A stretch of DNA of 64,000 nucleotides from Flavobacteriales bacterium (GCA_027067965.1 JAMOUV010000004.1:1-64000); one strand, 5' to 3'. Counted from the first letter of the stretch, positions 44,978-54,246 are shown. Notes: generated by a model from the sequence alone, not told the origin. Translations and numbers: made by a program.

Positions 44978-45003
44978 AAACCGCCTTTCGAGGCGGTTTT
45001 TTT
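44978..45003 (+). terminator. Intrinsic terminator after the EF-G paralogue
   Basis: AAACCGCC-TTTCGA-GGCGGTTT followed by a T run, 6 nt after the stop. The stem closely resembles the rpsA terminator stem. Confidence 0.9.
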
Positions 45004-45028
45004 ACATATTGTTTTTTTAATTTGGGAT

Positions 45029-46135
45029 ATGAAACGTAAACTCACGGCGGTTTTCATATTATTTTTCTTTATGCTTTCGGCCCAGCAAAGACCGGTATAT
45101 AAACTTTCTATAGAAAAACCCTTTTCATATTCGTATGCTCATCATCGCTACATGAATTTTTTGACCGGTAGGTATGTAAACGGATTTCAAATCGGATGGA
45201 TATTCGACCACAAAAATAAAAATACCAAGTGGGCCAAGGCCTATAATTTCCCCGAAAACGGTCTGATATTTACTTATCAAAATTTTAATCATCAAATTTT
45301 AGGCGAGGTATTCGGTTTATTTTATCATTATACATTCTTCCTTCTTCCAAGAAAATATGCTTCCAACCTGCTGCTGCAAATAGGACAAGGGGTTGCTTAT
45401 AATACCCATCCATACGATAAAGCCGTAAATCCCAAAAATGTTATTTTTAGTACCCATCTGCTATTTTCATTATATTTCTCATTAAAATACCGCTATCGTT
45501 TAAATAAATTACCTTTGGAAACCGAAGCAGGGCTCAGCATTTATCATTACTCTAACGGCAGTTATAAACATCCGAATAACGGATTGAATTTGCCGGGTAT
45601 GAACATTTCCTTGATCTATACCTTATCCCCTACCCGTCGGGACACCCTTGTTCAGTCCGGAAAAATTCATTTTGTTCCGCAGCATTCATGGAGCGTATTT
45701 TTCAAAACCACACTCAACATGCCAGATGTGCCGGGAATTAAAATGCGTCCCGGTTATTTGTTCGGTATGGAACATACATGGCGTCCCGGTTATAAAAATA
45801 TTTTTTATGCGGGCATGGAAATAATGATAAATTATGCTTTGAAAAATTATTTGCAATATGAAGAAGCGGCCTATGGATTATATAAAGGAGATATTCCGGA
45901 TTTTAAACGGATGGCCGTTACATTAGGACATCAATTGTATTTAAATAAAATGAATTTGGTAACCGGAATCGGTATATATTTTTATAATCCTTCGAAAAAA
46001 GAAGCCCCATGGTATTTTCGAGCGGGTTGCCGGTATCGAATTTCTAAGAAATGGCAATTAAGTGCCGTGTTAAAAACACATTATTTTACCGCCGAAGAAA
46101 TGGATTTCGGCATACATTACAATTTTAATTTTTAA
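45029..46135 (+). CDS. PagL-like lipid A 3-O-deacylase / acyloxyacyl hydrolase family protein
   Basis: 368 residues, signal peptide ending at about SAQQ, then an outer-membrane beta-barrel. The catalytic His-Ser pair of PagL-type enzymes fits IYHYSNGSYKHPNNGLN (H and S near residues 173-175, with N after the Ser), as in Bacteroidota proteins labelled acyloxyacyl hydrolase. It would trim acyl chains from lipid A at the cell surface. The extra length over PagL (about 150 residues) is in N- and C-terminal barrel strands. Aspartate/glutamate partner not located. Confidence 0.8.
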   Translation: MKRKLTAVFILFFFMLSAQQRPVYKLSIEKPFSYSYAHHRYMNFLTGRYVNGFQIGWIFDHKNKNTKWAKAYNFPENGLIFTYQNFNHQILGEVFGLFYHYTFFLLPRKYASNLLLQIGQGVAYNTHPYDKAVNPKNVIFSTHLLFSLYFSLKYRYRLNKLPLETEAGLSIYHYSNGSYKHPNNGLNLPGMNISLIYTLSPTRRDTLVQSGKIHFVPQHSWSVFFKTTLNMPDVPGIKMRPGYLFGMEHTWRPGYKNIFYAGMEIMINYALKNYLQYEEAAYGLYKGDIPDFKRMAVTLGHQLYLNKMNLVTGIGIYFYNPSKKEAPWYFRAGCRYRISKKWQLSAVLKTHYFTAEEMDFGIHYNFNF

Positions 46136-46154
46136 GCCATGAAAACTATAAGCC

Positions 46155-46916
46155 GTGAAAACAAAAAGATTTTTTTTATTAATTATCACAGGGGTCCTTA
46201 TTTTACCTTTGCTATGTTCGTGTAAGAAAACTTTTCATTGCACACATTCGGGTGAATTATCCTCTATGCGCATTGAACTCAAGCCGGTTAAGCGGGTAGA
46301 AACTTGTAATAACATCGAATTGCATGTGGTCCAAGATCCGCGAACTTTTATATTGGTTCGGGGCGGTCGTGAAATGCTTCCTCATTTTTCCTATTTAATT
46401 GAAAACGGAAAACTTGTTTTGGATGATGCCGGAAAATGTATATTCAGGGGAGATGAATATAAAATCGAGGTCACCTTACATACCCCCGATTTGAGAGAAA
46501 TAAGAAACTCCGCCAATTTCGGTATTTATTCTTCGGACACTTTAAAATTTGAGGAATTAAGATTGATTTCGGAAAATTATCATCAACCGGAATCCCCTGC
46601 TGCGGGCGATTTCGATTTAATTGTAAAAACTAATTATTTGGAAATTATTTCCAATAATTTATCCATGTTTAGCATAAAGGGTGAAACGCAACAATTACGA
46701 ATAGGATTTTATTCGGGGATGAGTAAATTTATGGGAAAAAATCTGCGAGCCGAGCGCATATATTTCCTGCAAAGAAGCGTAAACGACTTGGAATTATTCC
46801 CGTTGCATGACTTGAAAGGTCATATTTATTCTACGGGCAACGTATTGATATTCAACGAACCGGACAGTATTCAGGTAACTCAACATTATACAGGTTCATT
46901 GATATGTAAATATTGA
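46155..46916 (+). CDS. GIN-domain (DUF2807-like) lipoprotein
   Basis: 253 residues with a lipobox LLCSC. The mature part has the right-handed beta character of the head GIN domain: LKPVKRVETCNNIELHVVQ opening, repeated asparagine- and serine-rich turns (NSANFGIYSSDTLKF, NYLEIISNNLSMFSI), and a final YSTGNVLIFNEPDS strand. Function unknown; secreted or surface beta-helix proteins of this kind are common in Bacteroidota. The gap after the PagL-like gene is 19 nt, so co-transcription is likely. Confidence 0.75.
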   Translation: MKTKRFFLLIITGVLILPLLCSCKKTFHCTHSGELSSMRIELKPVKRVETCNNIELHVVQDPRTFILVRGGREMLPHFSYLIENGKLVLDDAGKCIFRGDEYKIEVTLHTPDLREIRNSANFGIYSSDTLKFEELRLISENYHQPESPAAGDFDLIVKTNYLEIISNNLSMFSIKGETQQLRIGFYSGMSKFMGKNLRAERIYFLQRSVNDLELFPLHDLKGHIYSTGNVLIFNEPDSIQVTQHYTGSLICKY

Positions 46917-46924
46917 TTTTTTTG

Positions 46925-46932
46925 TATATTTG
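46925..46932 (+). promoter_or_regulatory. Candidate -7 box for tRNA-His
   Basis: TATATTTG fits TAnnTTTG and ends 15 nt before the tRNA, giving a start near 46939. Confidence 0.5.
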
Positions 46933-46947
46933 CATCGCTTTTAAAAC

Positions 46948-47022
46948 GGTGGCTATAGCTCAGTTGGTTAGAGCGCCTGACTGTGGCTCAGGAGGTCGTC
47001 GGTTCGAGCCCGATTAGCCACC
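46948..47022 (+). tRNA. tRNA-His (anticodon GTG)
   Basis: Acceptor stem GTGGCTA/TAGCCAC, D arm GCTC-AGTTGGTTA-GAGC, anticodon stem CCTGA/TCAGG around loop CTGTGGC (anticodon GTG), and T arm GTCGG-TTCGAGC-CCGAT. The extra G at 46948 opposite C at 47022 is the G-1:C73 pair specific to tRNA-His. CCA is not encoded. The 3' end is followed closely by a terminator. Confidence 0.97.
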
Positions 47023-47028
47023 CCGTTT

Positions 47029-47054
47029 AACCACCTCAACCGGGTGGTTTTTTT
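47029..47054 (+). terminator. Terminator of tRNA-His
   Basis: AACCACC/GGTGGTT stem with a 7-nt loop, then a T run, 7 nt after the tRNA. Confidence 0.85.
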
Positions 47055-47091
47055 ATTGTCTATATCAAAGAATTACAAATTCATCATACAA

Positions 47092-47116
47092 AAAAACCGG
47101 TCTTTGACCGGTTTTT
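47092..47116 (-). terminator. Terminator of the ECF sigma operon
   Basis: AAAAACCGGT/ACCGGTTTTT with loop CTTTG. It lies 32 nt beyond the stop of the outer-membrane protein gene on the minus strand and has T runs on both strands. Confidence 0.8.
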
Positions 47117-47147
47117 CATATTCAGATGAGAACAAAGTAAATATTAT

Positions 47148-48191
47148 TTACTTCAAACGGATGCCTATTTGATAGAGTTTCAAATCATGATCCGTAAAAT
47201 ACGGGGCAAAATCCATACCAAAGTATAATTGAATGCCTTTTACACCTATAAAACCACCCGCACCCCAAATCAATTTATTTTGATTGAAATATCTTTTTTC
47301 CTTTACATCATAGTGTGCATAATTGTCTTTAAATTGTAATCGTTGTTTGGCGCTCCTATAGAATTTTCCGTAGGCATGAAGCCCTAATCGCCATTTTTTG
47401 CTCAATTTTATTTTAAAGCCCACCGGCACTTTATAAAATAATGTTCTTAATTGGGTTTTATCCAAATTCTGACCGAAGTCCGTAAGTACCAATTTGCCAT
47501 TATGGTCGATTTCATGATACATATTTGGTTTTTCGGGTTTGAGATAACTCCAAAGGAAATGAAACCCGGTATAGAAATTAAAAGTTTCTTTTTTATCCAA
47601 AGGAAAATTTAAATCGAAATCGATTGAAAAATAATCCGATTTCCATACATGATATGCCGAATTAGCGGTTAAGGCGGAAGTTTGGCCGAAGAAATTATTC
47701 AAACCGTATTGAAAGGCCATGTCCATATATATTTTGCGTCTTTTGGTTTCTTTTTTCTTTTCGGACTTGGACTTGTCATGCTTCGGTTTGCTACTTTCTT
47801 TATCTTCTTTATTTTTTTGAATGGATTTAATGATGGTTTTGGTAATAATTTCAATCGGTTGTTCCAATTCTTTGTCGAATTCCGTTTCCACTAATTCCAA
47901 TTCCGCCTTGAGTTTTTCGGTTTCGGAGAAAATGCTGTAATTCATTTGATCTTCGAAACTATCCAGCAAGTCCAACATCATTAATTTTTTTAATTCCAAC
48001 GAATCTTTTTCGGCATCCGTCAATGAATCGGTTAAGCGGGCCGTTTTCTCGAGTAAATTTTCGGATAATTTTTCTTGAATGCTGTCCAAACGTTGCACAA
48101 AGGTCTTGGTCTTTTGATACCACAAGGTATCTTGGGCTGCTAAATTCGACCATATACCGAATGCAAGCAGGATAAATGTTAGTTTTTTCAT
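47148..48191 (-). CDS. Outer-membrane beta-barrel-like protein with coiled-coil N-terminus
   Basis: 347 residues. Signal peptide (SNLAAQ), then a helical, glutamate- and lysine-rich segment of about 110 residues, a very basic linker (KPKHDKSKSEKKKETKRRK), and from about residue 165 alternating hydrophobic-aromatic strands (YSIDFDLNFP, FYTGFHFLWSYL, LGLHAYGKFY). It ends in LYQIGIRLK as expected for barrel proteins. It is the last gene of the ECF sigma operon, two bases after the repeat protein. Function unknown. Confidence 0.65.
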   Translation of the reverse strand: MKKLTFILLAFGIWSNLAAQDTLWYQKTKTFVQRLDSIQEKLSENLLEKTARLTDSLTDAEKDSLELKKLMMLDLLDSFEDQMNYSIFSETEKLKAELELVETEFDKELEQPIEIITKTIIKSIQKNKEDKESSKPKHDKSKSEKKKETKRRKIYMDMAFQYGLNNFFGQTSALTANSAYHVWKSDYFSIDFDLNFPLDKKETFNFYTGFHFLWSYLKPEKPNMYHEIDHNGKLVLTDFGQNLDKTQLRTLFYKVPVGFKIKLSKKWRLGLHAYGKFYRSAKQRLQFKDNYAHYDVKEKRYFNQNKLIWGAGGFIGVKGIQLYFGMDFAPYFTDHDLKLYQIGIRLK

Positions 48192-48193
48192 GA

Positions 48194-49258
48194 TTATTTA
48201 TTTTTGTTTTTCAAATTAATTTCACTGTAATCCATGTCCATAAATATAACGGATTTGGCATGGGGAGATTTAAAAAATCCTTTGTAATACTTCTTTCCGA
48301 TTTTTTCTATTTTTTCTAAAAACTGCAGGCCGTTAAATTTAAAATCCCCATAATTAAGTTTTATTTCAAATACATAGGGCACTCCCCTATTATTATTTAT
48401 TTCCACTTCTTGGTAATCACCATGTAATTTTATAATCCGGAAATTTTCAGGCAAATCCGTGATGTCGTATTCGTTAAAATCTCCTTTGCCCATCACATAA
48501 AAAGTTCGCTTGAGTTGGAAATCGCTATTATCCGAATCGATATTGATTTTGTAAACCCTGTTGGATTGCAAGTCTATAAAATCGCCGTCCACTTCCATTT
48601 TTTTACCTCTTTTGATGTAATAATCTGTATGATCGCCTTCGGCTTTTAATTTAAAATTCAAGTCCATCTTAAATTCCGAAAAATCGGAGTCTATCGCGAC
48701 CGAATGAATATATTTGATATCCGCCTCCAAATAATCGCCCTTAATTTCGTTTTCCGTTCCATGAATATATCCCAATTGCAAATCACTGAAATCGGAATCT
48801 ATTTTCAAGTTGGCTTTTAATTCCGGAATAGAAATTTTTAAATAATCGCCACGAATTTCCATATTCACATTTTCGGGCAATAAAATCATGAGTTGATGAT
48901 GGAATTTTACATTATTAAATAAATTTATTTCGTATTGGCGGATGATAAAATTCAATTCTATTCGGTCGTCTTCGATGTTTTCTTCTACCGACCAGCCCTC
49001 CAGAAATTCTTCCAATTTATTCGCCGGACCGGATGCTTTGAGAATGGAATTTACCACGATTTTTTGTTCATCGTGTTTCCGCACGTCTATATGGGCAAAA
49101 TCGGCATCGATCACCAATGTATTTCGACCGGGCTCGATATCGAAAACTTTTACATAATTTCTTACTTTTTCCACTTGTTGGGCATGCATGCTCAAAAGCG
49201 GCAGCGCAAAAAAAGCAAGCAGGATTTTTAGTTTATAAACTATGTTTGCGGTTTTCAT
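48194..49258 (-). CDS. Secreted beta-repeat (adhesin/DUF4097-like) protein
   Basis: 354 residues with a signal peptide ending MHAQQ. From about residue 110 repeated phrases appear: IRGDYLKISI, IDSDFSDLQL, IKGDYLEADI, IDSDFSEFKM, VDGDFIDLQ, IDSDNSDFQL. These suggest a right-handed beta-solenoid with about 20-residue rungs alternating GDY and DSDxSD, like DUF4097/GIN-type proteins. Encoded between an anti-sigma candidate and an outer-membrane protein in one operon; it begins 26 nt inside the preceding gene. No function known. Confidence 0.7.
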   Translation of the reverse strand: MKTANIVYKLKILLAFFALPLLSMHAQQVEKVRNYVKVFDIEPGRNTLVIDADFAHIDVRKHDEQKIVVNSILKASGPANKLEEFLEGWSVEENIEDDRIELNFIIRQYEINLFNNVKFHHQLMILLPENVNMEIRGDYLKISIPELKANLKIDSDFSDLQLGYIHGTENEIKGDYLEADIKYIHSVAIDSDFSEFKMDLNFKLKAEGDHTDYYIKRGKKMEVDGDFIDLQSNRVYKINIDSDNSDFQLKRTFYVMGKGDFNEYDITDLPENFRIIKLHGDYQEVEINNNRGVPYVFEIKLNYGDFKFNGLQFLEKIEKIGKKYYKGFFKSPHAKSVIFMDMDYSEINLKNKNK

Positions 49259-49745
49259 AGCGTTTCATTTTTTCGATTTGTATTAATTTGGTTTTCAAAT
49301 CTTGAAGAATTTTGTCTCTTCGTTTGGTATTTTCGATCATGGCATCCAACACAAAGCGATTGCCCGTCCGGTGAAATTCTCGGCGGAGTTTGTTGTAATC
49401 ATTATCCAATCTTTCCAAATATTGGTATGTTTCTTCGATAAGTTTTCGGGATTCGGGCGTTTCGAATTTTTCCCAGGTTAAAAAGTTTTCCTTTAGATAA
49501 TCCGATATTTCTTCTTGTTTTTCAATAACTTTGGGGTAGATTTTATCGCCATAGAGAATGGATTTCCACGAATCGTTCATGAAAAACAATCCCAAAAGTA
49601 TCAACACGGAAGCCACCGCCAATTCACGCTTAATGCTGAATTTTCTTCGGCGCGGTTCGAACCTGGCTTTTAATTTCCTTTCAAATCGTTCCCGGTGACC
49701 TGCGGTCGGTTCGAACAAATCATAAGGATTTTGATGTATGTTCAT
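49233..49745 (-). CDS. Single-span membrane protein, candidate anti-sigma factor
   Basis: 170 residues: a basic cytosolic segment of about 42 residues (HRERFERKLKARFEPRRRKF), one membrane helix (LAVASVLILLGLFFM) and an extracytoplasmic coiled-coil-like part of about 110 residues. The gene overlaps the sigma factor stop by 4 nt (ATGA), the classic anti-sigma arrangement. It lacks the HxxxCxxC zinc motif of ZAS anti-sigmas, so the call is by position and topology only. Confidence 0.65.
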   Translation of the reverse strand: MNIHQNPYDLFEPTAGHRERFERKLKARFEPRRRKFSIKRELAVASVLILLGLFFMNDSWKSILYGDKIYPKVIEKQEEISDYLKENFLTWEKFETPESRKLIEETYQYLERLDNDYNKLRREFHRTGNRFVLDAMIENTKRRDKILQDLKTKLIQIEKMKRYENRKHSL

Positions 49746-50281
49746 AATATATTGTTTTCGGTTAATATTTTTTTCAATGCCGCCTTGGCTCGCGAAAGCA
49801 TGGTACGGGCATTTTCGTAACTGATTCCCATAATTTGAGTAATTTCTTCGTAATCATATCCTTCCATATAATATAAACTCAATATGGTGCGGTAATTATC
49901 TCGTAATTTTCGCATGGCGCGAATAATTTTTTCTGGTTTTTCGCTTGGCCAATCCGTTTCGTCCGGTTCTTCAACGGCTTCGAATTCATTTTCGTTCCGG
50001 TTGGTACTAAAACGGCCGTATTTTTTTATCCATTGCAAACTTTCGTTAATAATAATTCGTTTGAGCCATGCCCCGAAACTCGCACTTCCCCGGAAACTTT
50101 CTATCCGTTCGAATGCCTTGATGAATGCTTCATGCATCACATCTTCGGCGAAATGAAAATCATTTACAATACGCAATGCCGTATTGAACATAGGGCGATA
50201 ATACATTTCATAAAGCATACTCATGGCCTTGGTATCGCCTTGTTTACATTTCTCGATTAATATCCTTTCCTTTTCATTCAT
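49742..50281 (-). CDS. ECF-type RNA polymerase sigma factor
   Basis: 179 residues. Region 2 helices (SMLYEMYYRPMFNTALRIV and HEAFIKAFERIESFRG) and the region 4 helix-turn-helix (YEEITQIMGISYENARTMLSRAK) are clear. No region 1 or 3, as expected for the extracytoplasmic-function group. First gene of a four-gene operon encoding a one-span protein, a secreted repeat protein and an outer-membrane protein. A TAnnTTTG box lies about 64 nt upstream of its start. Autoregulation would be typical but is not shown by the sequence. Confidence 0.9.
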   Translation of the reverse strand: MNEKERILIEKCKQGDTKAMSMLYEMYYRPMFNTALRIVNDFHFAEDVMHEAFIKAFERIESFRGSASFGAWLKRIIINESLQWIKKYGRFSTNRNENEFEAVEEPDETDWPSEKPEKIIRAMRKLRDNYRTILSLYYMEGYDYEEITQIMGISYENARTMLSRAKAALKKILTENNIL

Positions 50282-50344
50282 TCGCCGGGAAAGTTCTTTT
50301 CATGGTAAAGATAAGTTTTTAGCCCAAATGTTACACTTGCATCA

Positions 50345-50352
50345 CAAAAGTA
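50345..50352 (-). promoter_or_regulatory. Candidate -7 box for the ECF sigma operon
   Basis: TACTTTTG on the minus strand fits TAnnTTTG, about 64 nt before the sigma factor ATG. No TTTG at the -33 distance. Confidence 0.4.
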
Positions 50353-50450
50353 GTCGCAATCATAAAATCCGGCCGTGATATTTCTTTTTTCATATCAAAT
50401 AAAAAAATAAAATGCCCCTTTTTTCTTATTTTGCAAAAAAAATACCTCCG

Positions 50451-52868
50451 ATGAAAGCATTTTTCATGAAATATAAATATTGGTTTGCAGGTTTCGTTAT
50501 TTTTCTTTTAACCGCCTTTTACCTGTATAAACCCGTATTGGAAGGAAAAAAATTAATGGGCACGGATAGTTTGATGTTTCTTGCCATGGAACAAGAAAGG
50601 ATTAATTATTTAAAAGAACACGGACATGAGACTTATTGGACCAATTCGGTATTCGGCGGTATGCCGACTTATCTGCTCGGCGCAAGCTACCCAAACGATT
50701 TGCCTTCGAAAATCGATAAAATTCTAAAATTTTTTCCTCGCCCTATTGATTCGCTCTTCCTGTATTTCATTGGATTTTTGATCTTAATGTGGGTATTAGG
50801 TGTCCGGCCCTTGCCCGCCATTGCCGGTGCCATGGGTTTTACTTTATCGACCTATCTGATTATCATCCTGCAAGTCGGCCATTATGCGAAGGCCACTGCC
50901 ATTGCCTATTTTCCTTGGGTATTGGCTGGCGTTTTTTTGGTCTGGAAAAGGCATAAATACCTGCCGGGATTCATTCTGACCGCCATAGCCATGGCATTGG
51001 AAATTCATGCCAAACATTATCAAATGACCTATTATCTGGGACTTGCCATCGTGATTCTGGGTATTTTGTATTTGATCCGGGCAGTTGAAGAAAAACGCAT
51101 CAAACAATTCTTTTTTGAAAGTTTATTGTTATTAGCGGCCGTAGTCATTGCCACAGGTCTTAATTGGACCAGCATGGCCGCCACCAAGCAATATATTTCG
51201 CAGAGCATTAGAGGCGAACAATTTTTGACTATCAATCCCGACGGAAGCAAGAAAAATAAAAAAGAAGGACTCGATTATAATTATATCACGGAATACAGTT
51301 ACGGCATAGCCGAAAGCATGAATTTATTCATTCCCGGATTTTACGGGGGTTCCAATCAGGAAAAATTGGGCGAAAATTCCGCGTTATATCAGGTGGTTAA
51401 AGAAAAGGCCGGTACCAAAACAGCCAAACAATTTATCGAAAGGGTTTCGTTGTATTGGGGCGACCAACCTATTGTGATGGCGCCCGCTTATATCGGGGCG
51501 GTAATTTGGTTATTGGCATTATTGGGATTGCTTCTTAGCAGAGGCACCCTAAGGAAATGGATAATCATTACGTCCATTTTGGTTTTGTTGCTTTCATGGG
51601 GAAAGAATTTTTCATGGCTGACGGATTTGTTTATTAATTATGTGCCCTATTACAATAAATTTAGAGTAGTGGCCTCCATTCAAGTCATTTTGGAATTGCT
51701 CGTTCCGGTATTGGCCGTATTGGGAATCACCGCTTTTTTCGATACCCGGATTGATAAAAATCGCAAATTAAAGGCCTTAAAAATTTCAACGGGCATTTTG
51801 GCCGGATTGGCGTTGCTGTTTATGATACTCGGCGGAAGTTTGTTTGATTTCACTTCTCCTCATGATAGTATGTACGAGCAATACGGTTTGTTGGATGCAT
51901 TAATCAGGGACCGTAAAACCCTGTTATTCAACGATAGTTTGCGAAGTTTGGTTTTTGTTTTGCTTACCGCAGCCGTATTATGGGCATATTTGCAAAGGAA
52001 AATTAATGAAGTTTGGGGCATATCAATTGTCATATTATTGATAATCATAGACTTGGGAGGCGTCGCCATGCGATATATCCACCAAGACGATTTTATGACC
52101 CAAAGAGAGATTAATCGAATTTTTCAACCTACTCCGGTTGACAAGGCGATTTTAAAAGACAACACCTATTACCGTGTCATCAACTTGGCCCGGAATCCCC
52201 TTACGGACGGTTTGACCTCCTATCATCATAAAAATCTAGGCGGATATCATGCAGCCAAACCTCGACGAATTCAAGATATTTTCGATTTTCACCTTACCGG
52301 AAACATTCACTATCCGGTGCTTAATATGTATAATGTAAAATACATCATTTTCAACGATAAAAAGGGTTTAAATTACACCCCCAACCCCGAAGCATTCGGA
52401 AATGCATGGTTTGTGGATAAATTGGTAAAAACCGGTCATCAAAACGAAGAGATAAAAAAATTGGATTCTATTGACAAATCAGTGGCCTACTACTCGGAGG
52501 GCTATCCGGATTTGGAAGGATTTACACCGGTTAAGGATTCTACTTCCACCGTCAAATTAGTTCGCTATGAACCTAACCGGTTGGAATACGAAGCATCGAA
52601 TCCGGGTGACGGATTTATTGTTTTTTCGGAAAATTATTATCCATACGGGTGGCATGCGGAAATTGACGGCAATCCGGCCGAAATTTATCGAGTCAATTAT
52701 AGTTTGCGTGCAATTAAGTTTCCGGCCGGAACCCATAAAATTGTTATGAAATTCGATCCGGAAGTGGTGCGAAAAGGCAGTTATATCCAATTGATTTTCA
52801 TTACCTTATTGCTTATTTCAATATTAATTTATGTGATTAAAATTGCATGGAAGAACAAAAGAAAATAA
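50451..52868 (+). CDS. YfhO-family membrane protein
   Basis: 805 residues with about a dozen membrane segments and two extracytoplasmic parts. YfhO proteins are GT-C-like membrane enzymes; in Gram-positives they attach sugars to teichoic acids. The family-typical region FWLKEHGHETYWTNSVFGGMP (50591-50680) and the C-terminal bell-shaped domain DGFIVFSENYYPYGWHAEIDG are present. The ATG at 50451 is chosen over an upstream ATG at 50412 because it gives a direct start to the first membrane helix. The next gene (GT2) begins 22 nt before its stop. Confidence 0.85.
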   Translation: MKAFFMKYKYWFAGFVIFLLTAFYLYKPVLEGKKLMGTDSLMFLAMEQERINYLKEHGHETYWTNSVFGGMPTYLLGASYPNDLPSKIDKILKFFPRPIDSLFLYFIGFLILMWVLGVRPLPAIAGAMGFTLSTYLIIILQVGHYAKATAIAYFPWVLAGVFLVWKRHKYLPGFILTAIAMALEIHAKHYQMTYYLGLAIVILGILYLIRAVEEKRIKQFFFESLLLLAAVVIATGLNWTSMAATKQYISQSIRGEQFLTINPDGSKKNKKEGLDYNYITEYSYGIAESMNLFIPGFYGGSNQEKLGENSALYQVVKEKAGTKTAKQFIERVSLYWGDQPIVMAPAYIGAVIWLLALLGLLLSRGTLRKWIIITSILVLLLSWGKNFSWLTDLFINYVPYYNKFRVVASIQVILELLVPVLAVLGITAFFDTRIDKNRKLKALKISTGILAGLALLFMILGGSLFDFTSPHDSMYEQYGLLDALIRDRKTLLFNDSLRSLVFVLLTAAVLWAYLQRKINEVWGISIVILLIIIDLGGVAMRYIHQDDFMTQREINRIFQPTPVDKAILKDNTYYRVINLARNPLTDGLTSYHHKNLGGYHAAKPRRIQDIFDFHLTGNIHYPVLNMYNVKYIIFNDKKGLNYTPNPEAFGNAWFVDKLVKTGHQNEEIKKLDSIDKSVAYYSEGYPDLEGFTPVKDSTSTVKLVRYEPNRLEYEASNPGDGFIVFSENYYPYGWHAEIDGNPAEIYRVNYSLRAIKFPAGTHKIVMKFDPEVVRKGSYIQLIFITLLLISILIYVIKIAWKNKRK

Positions 52869-53785
52869 AATTTTCATTCATCATTCCGGTAAGTTCGGAA
52901 TTGCATCATATTCGCAATCTGTTGGACAGCATTGCCATTCAGGATTTCGATCCGGAAGAATTCGAATTTATCCTGATAGACACGCGCCGAGACGGTAAGT
53001 TAAAAACCCTCGCGGAAGAATTCAAAAAATTACATCCGGCCTATCAAATTAAAATCATTCAAAAACCGTCCGCGTCTTTGCTGGAAGCCCGTAATGCCGG
53101 TATCGGTCAGGCACAAGGAGAAATATTGATTTTTGTAGAAGACGATGTGATTTTCGAAAAGGATTATTTTAAAAATCTCGTCGAAAATATTTCACAAATA
53201 AGCGGGGCTTTTGCGGGGGGCGGTAAAATTATTCCCGTTTTTGAACAACAAAAACCGCCTTGGCTCATTAAATTTTTCATGCCCTTATTGGCGGAAGTCA
53301 ATTTAAAAGAAAAACATAAAGTCTTTCCGAAAAAATTATATCCATACGGCATTAATATGCTTGTACACCGGAAAATTTTTGAAAAAACCGGACTTTTCGA
53401 TCCGACGCCCGAAACAAATCACGGTCCCGAACATACTACTTTGTCGGAAAAAAAATTCATTGACAGGGTTAGACAAGCAGGATTTCCGGTTTATTATTTC
53501 GGCAATTTATTGGTTTGGAACTATATTCCGGATGAACAATTAAACCGGAAATATATCAGAAAACAAGCCGAAATTGCCCTTCAAATGGAGTTGGAAAATG
53601 CCAAAGAAAAAGGAAAAATCAAGTTTTGGCGGTTTATTTTAAAAGAACTCCTCAAATACATCGCCACCATAGGTATCGGATTTTATTACTTAATCACCAC
53701 CCAATGGGAAAAATTAAAGTCCATTTTTCAATACCGGTACTGGTCTTTCAAAATTATCCTCCAAAGATTATTAAATAAAAAATAG
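52847..53785 (+). CDS. Family 2 glycosyltransferase with C-terminal membrane segment
   Basis: 312 residues. SFIIPVSSELHHIRNLLDSI is the Rossmann-like GT-A opening and EDDVIFEKDYFKNL the DxD region. A hydrophobic stretch (LLKYIATIGIGFYYLI) near the end suggests membrane attachment. It overlaps yfhO by 22 nt, so the pair may build a glycolipid or glycan together. Acceptor and donor unknown. Confidence 0.85.
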   Translation: MEEQKKIKFSFIIPVSSELHHIRNLLDSIAIQDFDPEEFEFILIDTRRDGKLKTLAEEFKKLHPAYQIKIIQKPSASLLEARNAGIGQAQGEILIFVEDDVIFEKDYFKNLVENISQISGAFAGGGKIIPVFEQQKPPWLIKFFMPLLAEVNLKEKHKVFPKKLYPYGINMLVHRKIFEKTGLFDPTPETNHGPEHTTLSEKKFIDRVRQAGFPVYYFGNLLVWNYIPDEQLNRKYIRKQAEIALQMELENAKEKGKIKFWRFILKELLKYIATIGIGFYYLITTQWEKLKSIFQYRYWSFKIILQRLLNKK

Positions 53786-53860
53786 CCACTTTTCTGACGA
53801 TTGTCATTTTACTTGATATTTTTTTTCATAAGTTTACTTTACGATAAAAGAAACTCTATT

Positions 53861-53992
53861 ATGAAAGACAATATGTTTACTTCACCGGAACCCTGGGAAA
53901 AATGGGAAACCAAATTAGTAGTTTACAGCATATTGACCGGCATTGCGGGATTAATTGTTTTGGGGATTTTAATTAATTGGCTCATCCTCTGA
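53861..53992 (+). CDS. Small membrane protein upstream of the YeiH-type transporter (43 aa)
   Basis: 43 residues: a charged N-terminus (MKDNMFTSPEPWEKWETK) and one membrane helix (VVYSILTGIAGLIVLGILINWLIL) reaching the C-terminus. The ATG at 53861 is preferred to a longer frame start because upstream codons lie in an AT-rich spacer. Its stop overlaps the next gene's ATG (TGATG). Probably a transporter accessory peptide (inference). Confidence 0.6.
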   Translation: MKDNMFTSPEPWEKWETKLVVYSILTGIAGLIVLGILINWLIL

Positions 53993-54240
53993 TGAAATCA
54001 TTAAAATTCGATTGCCGGCTTGTTTTCGAACAAAACAAATGGGTTTTGTTATGTCCCGCTTTTAATATTTCCGGTTCGGAATGGGAAGATTTAAAAACGG
54101 GTTTAATAGATTTTTTATCGCAAAATTATCCCGGCCGTCATATTGAAATTTCCTATTATTTTGACATGAGCAGCATTCCGAAATGGTTTCATCAATATCA
54201 AAACCACTACTTCAACGGAAAATTTAAATTAACAACATAA
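53992..54240 (+). CDS. Small soluble protein upstream of the YeiH-type transporter (82 aa)
   Basis: 82 residues: MKSLKFDCRLVFEQNKWVLL, then PAFNISGSEWEDLKTGLIDF and a basic C-terminus. The pattern of a short strand pair, a GSxWEDL helix and a WF-rich end is loosely HicB-like, but without recognisable catalytic or binding residues. It is translationally coupled to the 43-aa gene (TGATG) and lies 7 nt before the transporter, so it is probably part of the same unit. Function unknown. Confidence 0.6.
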   Translation: MKSLKFDCRLVFEQNKWVLLCPAFNISGSEWEDLKTGLIDFLSQNYPGRHIEISYYFDMSSIPKWFHQYQNHYFNGKFKLTT

Positions 54241-54246
54241 CGCGCT

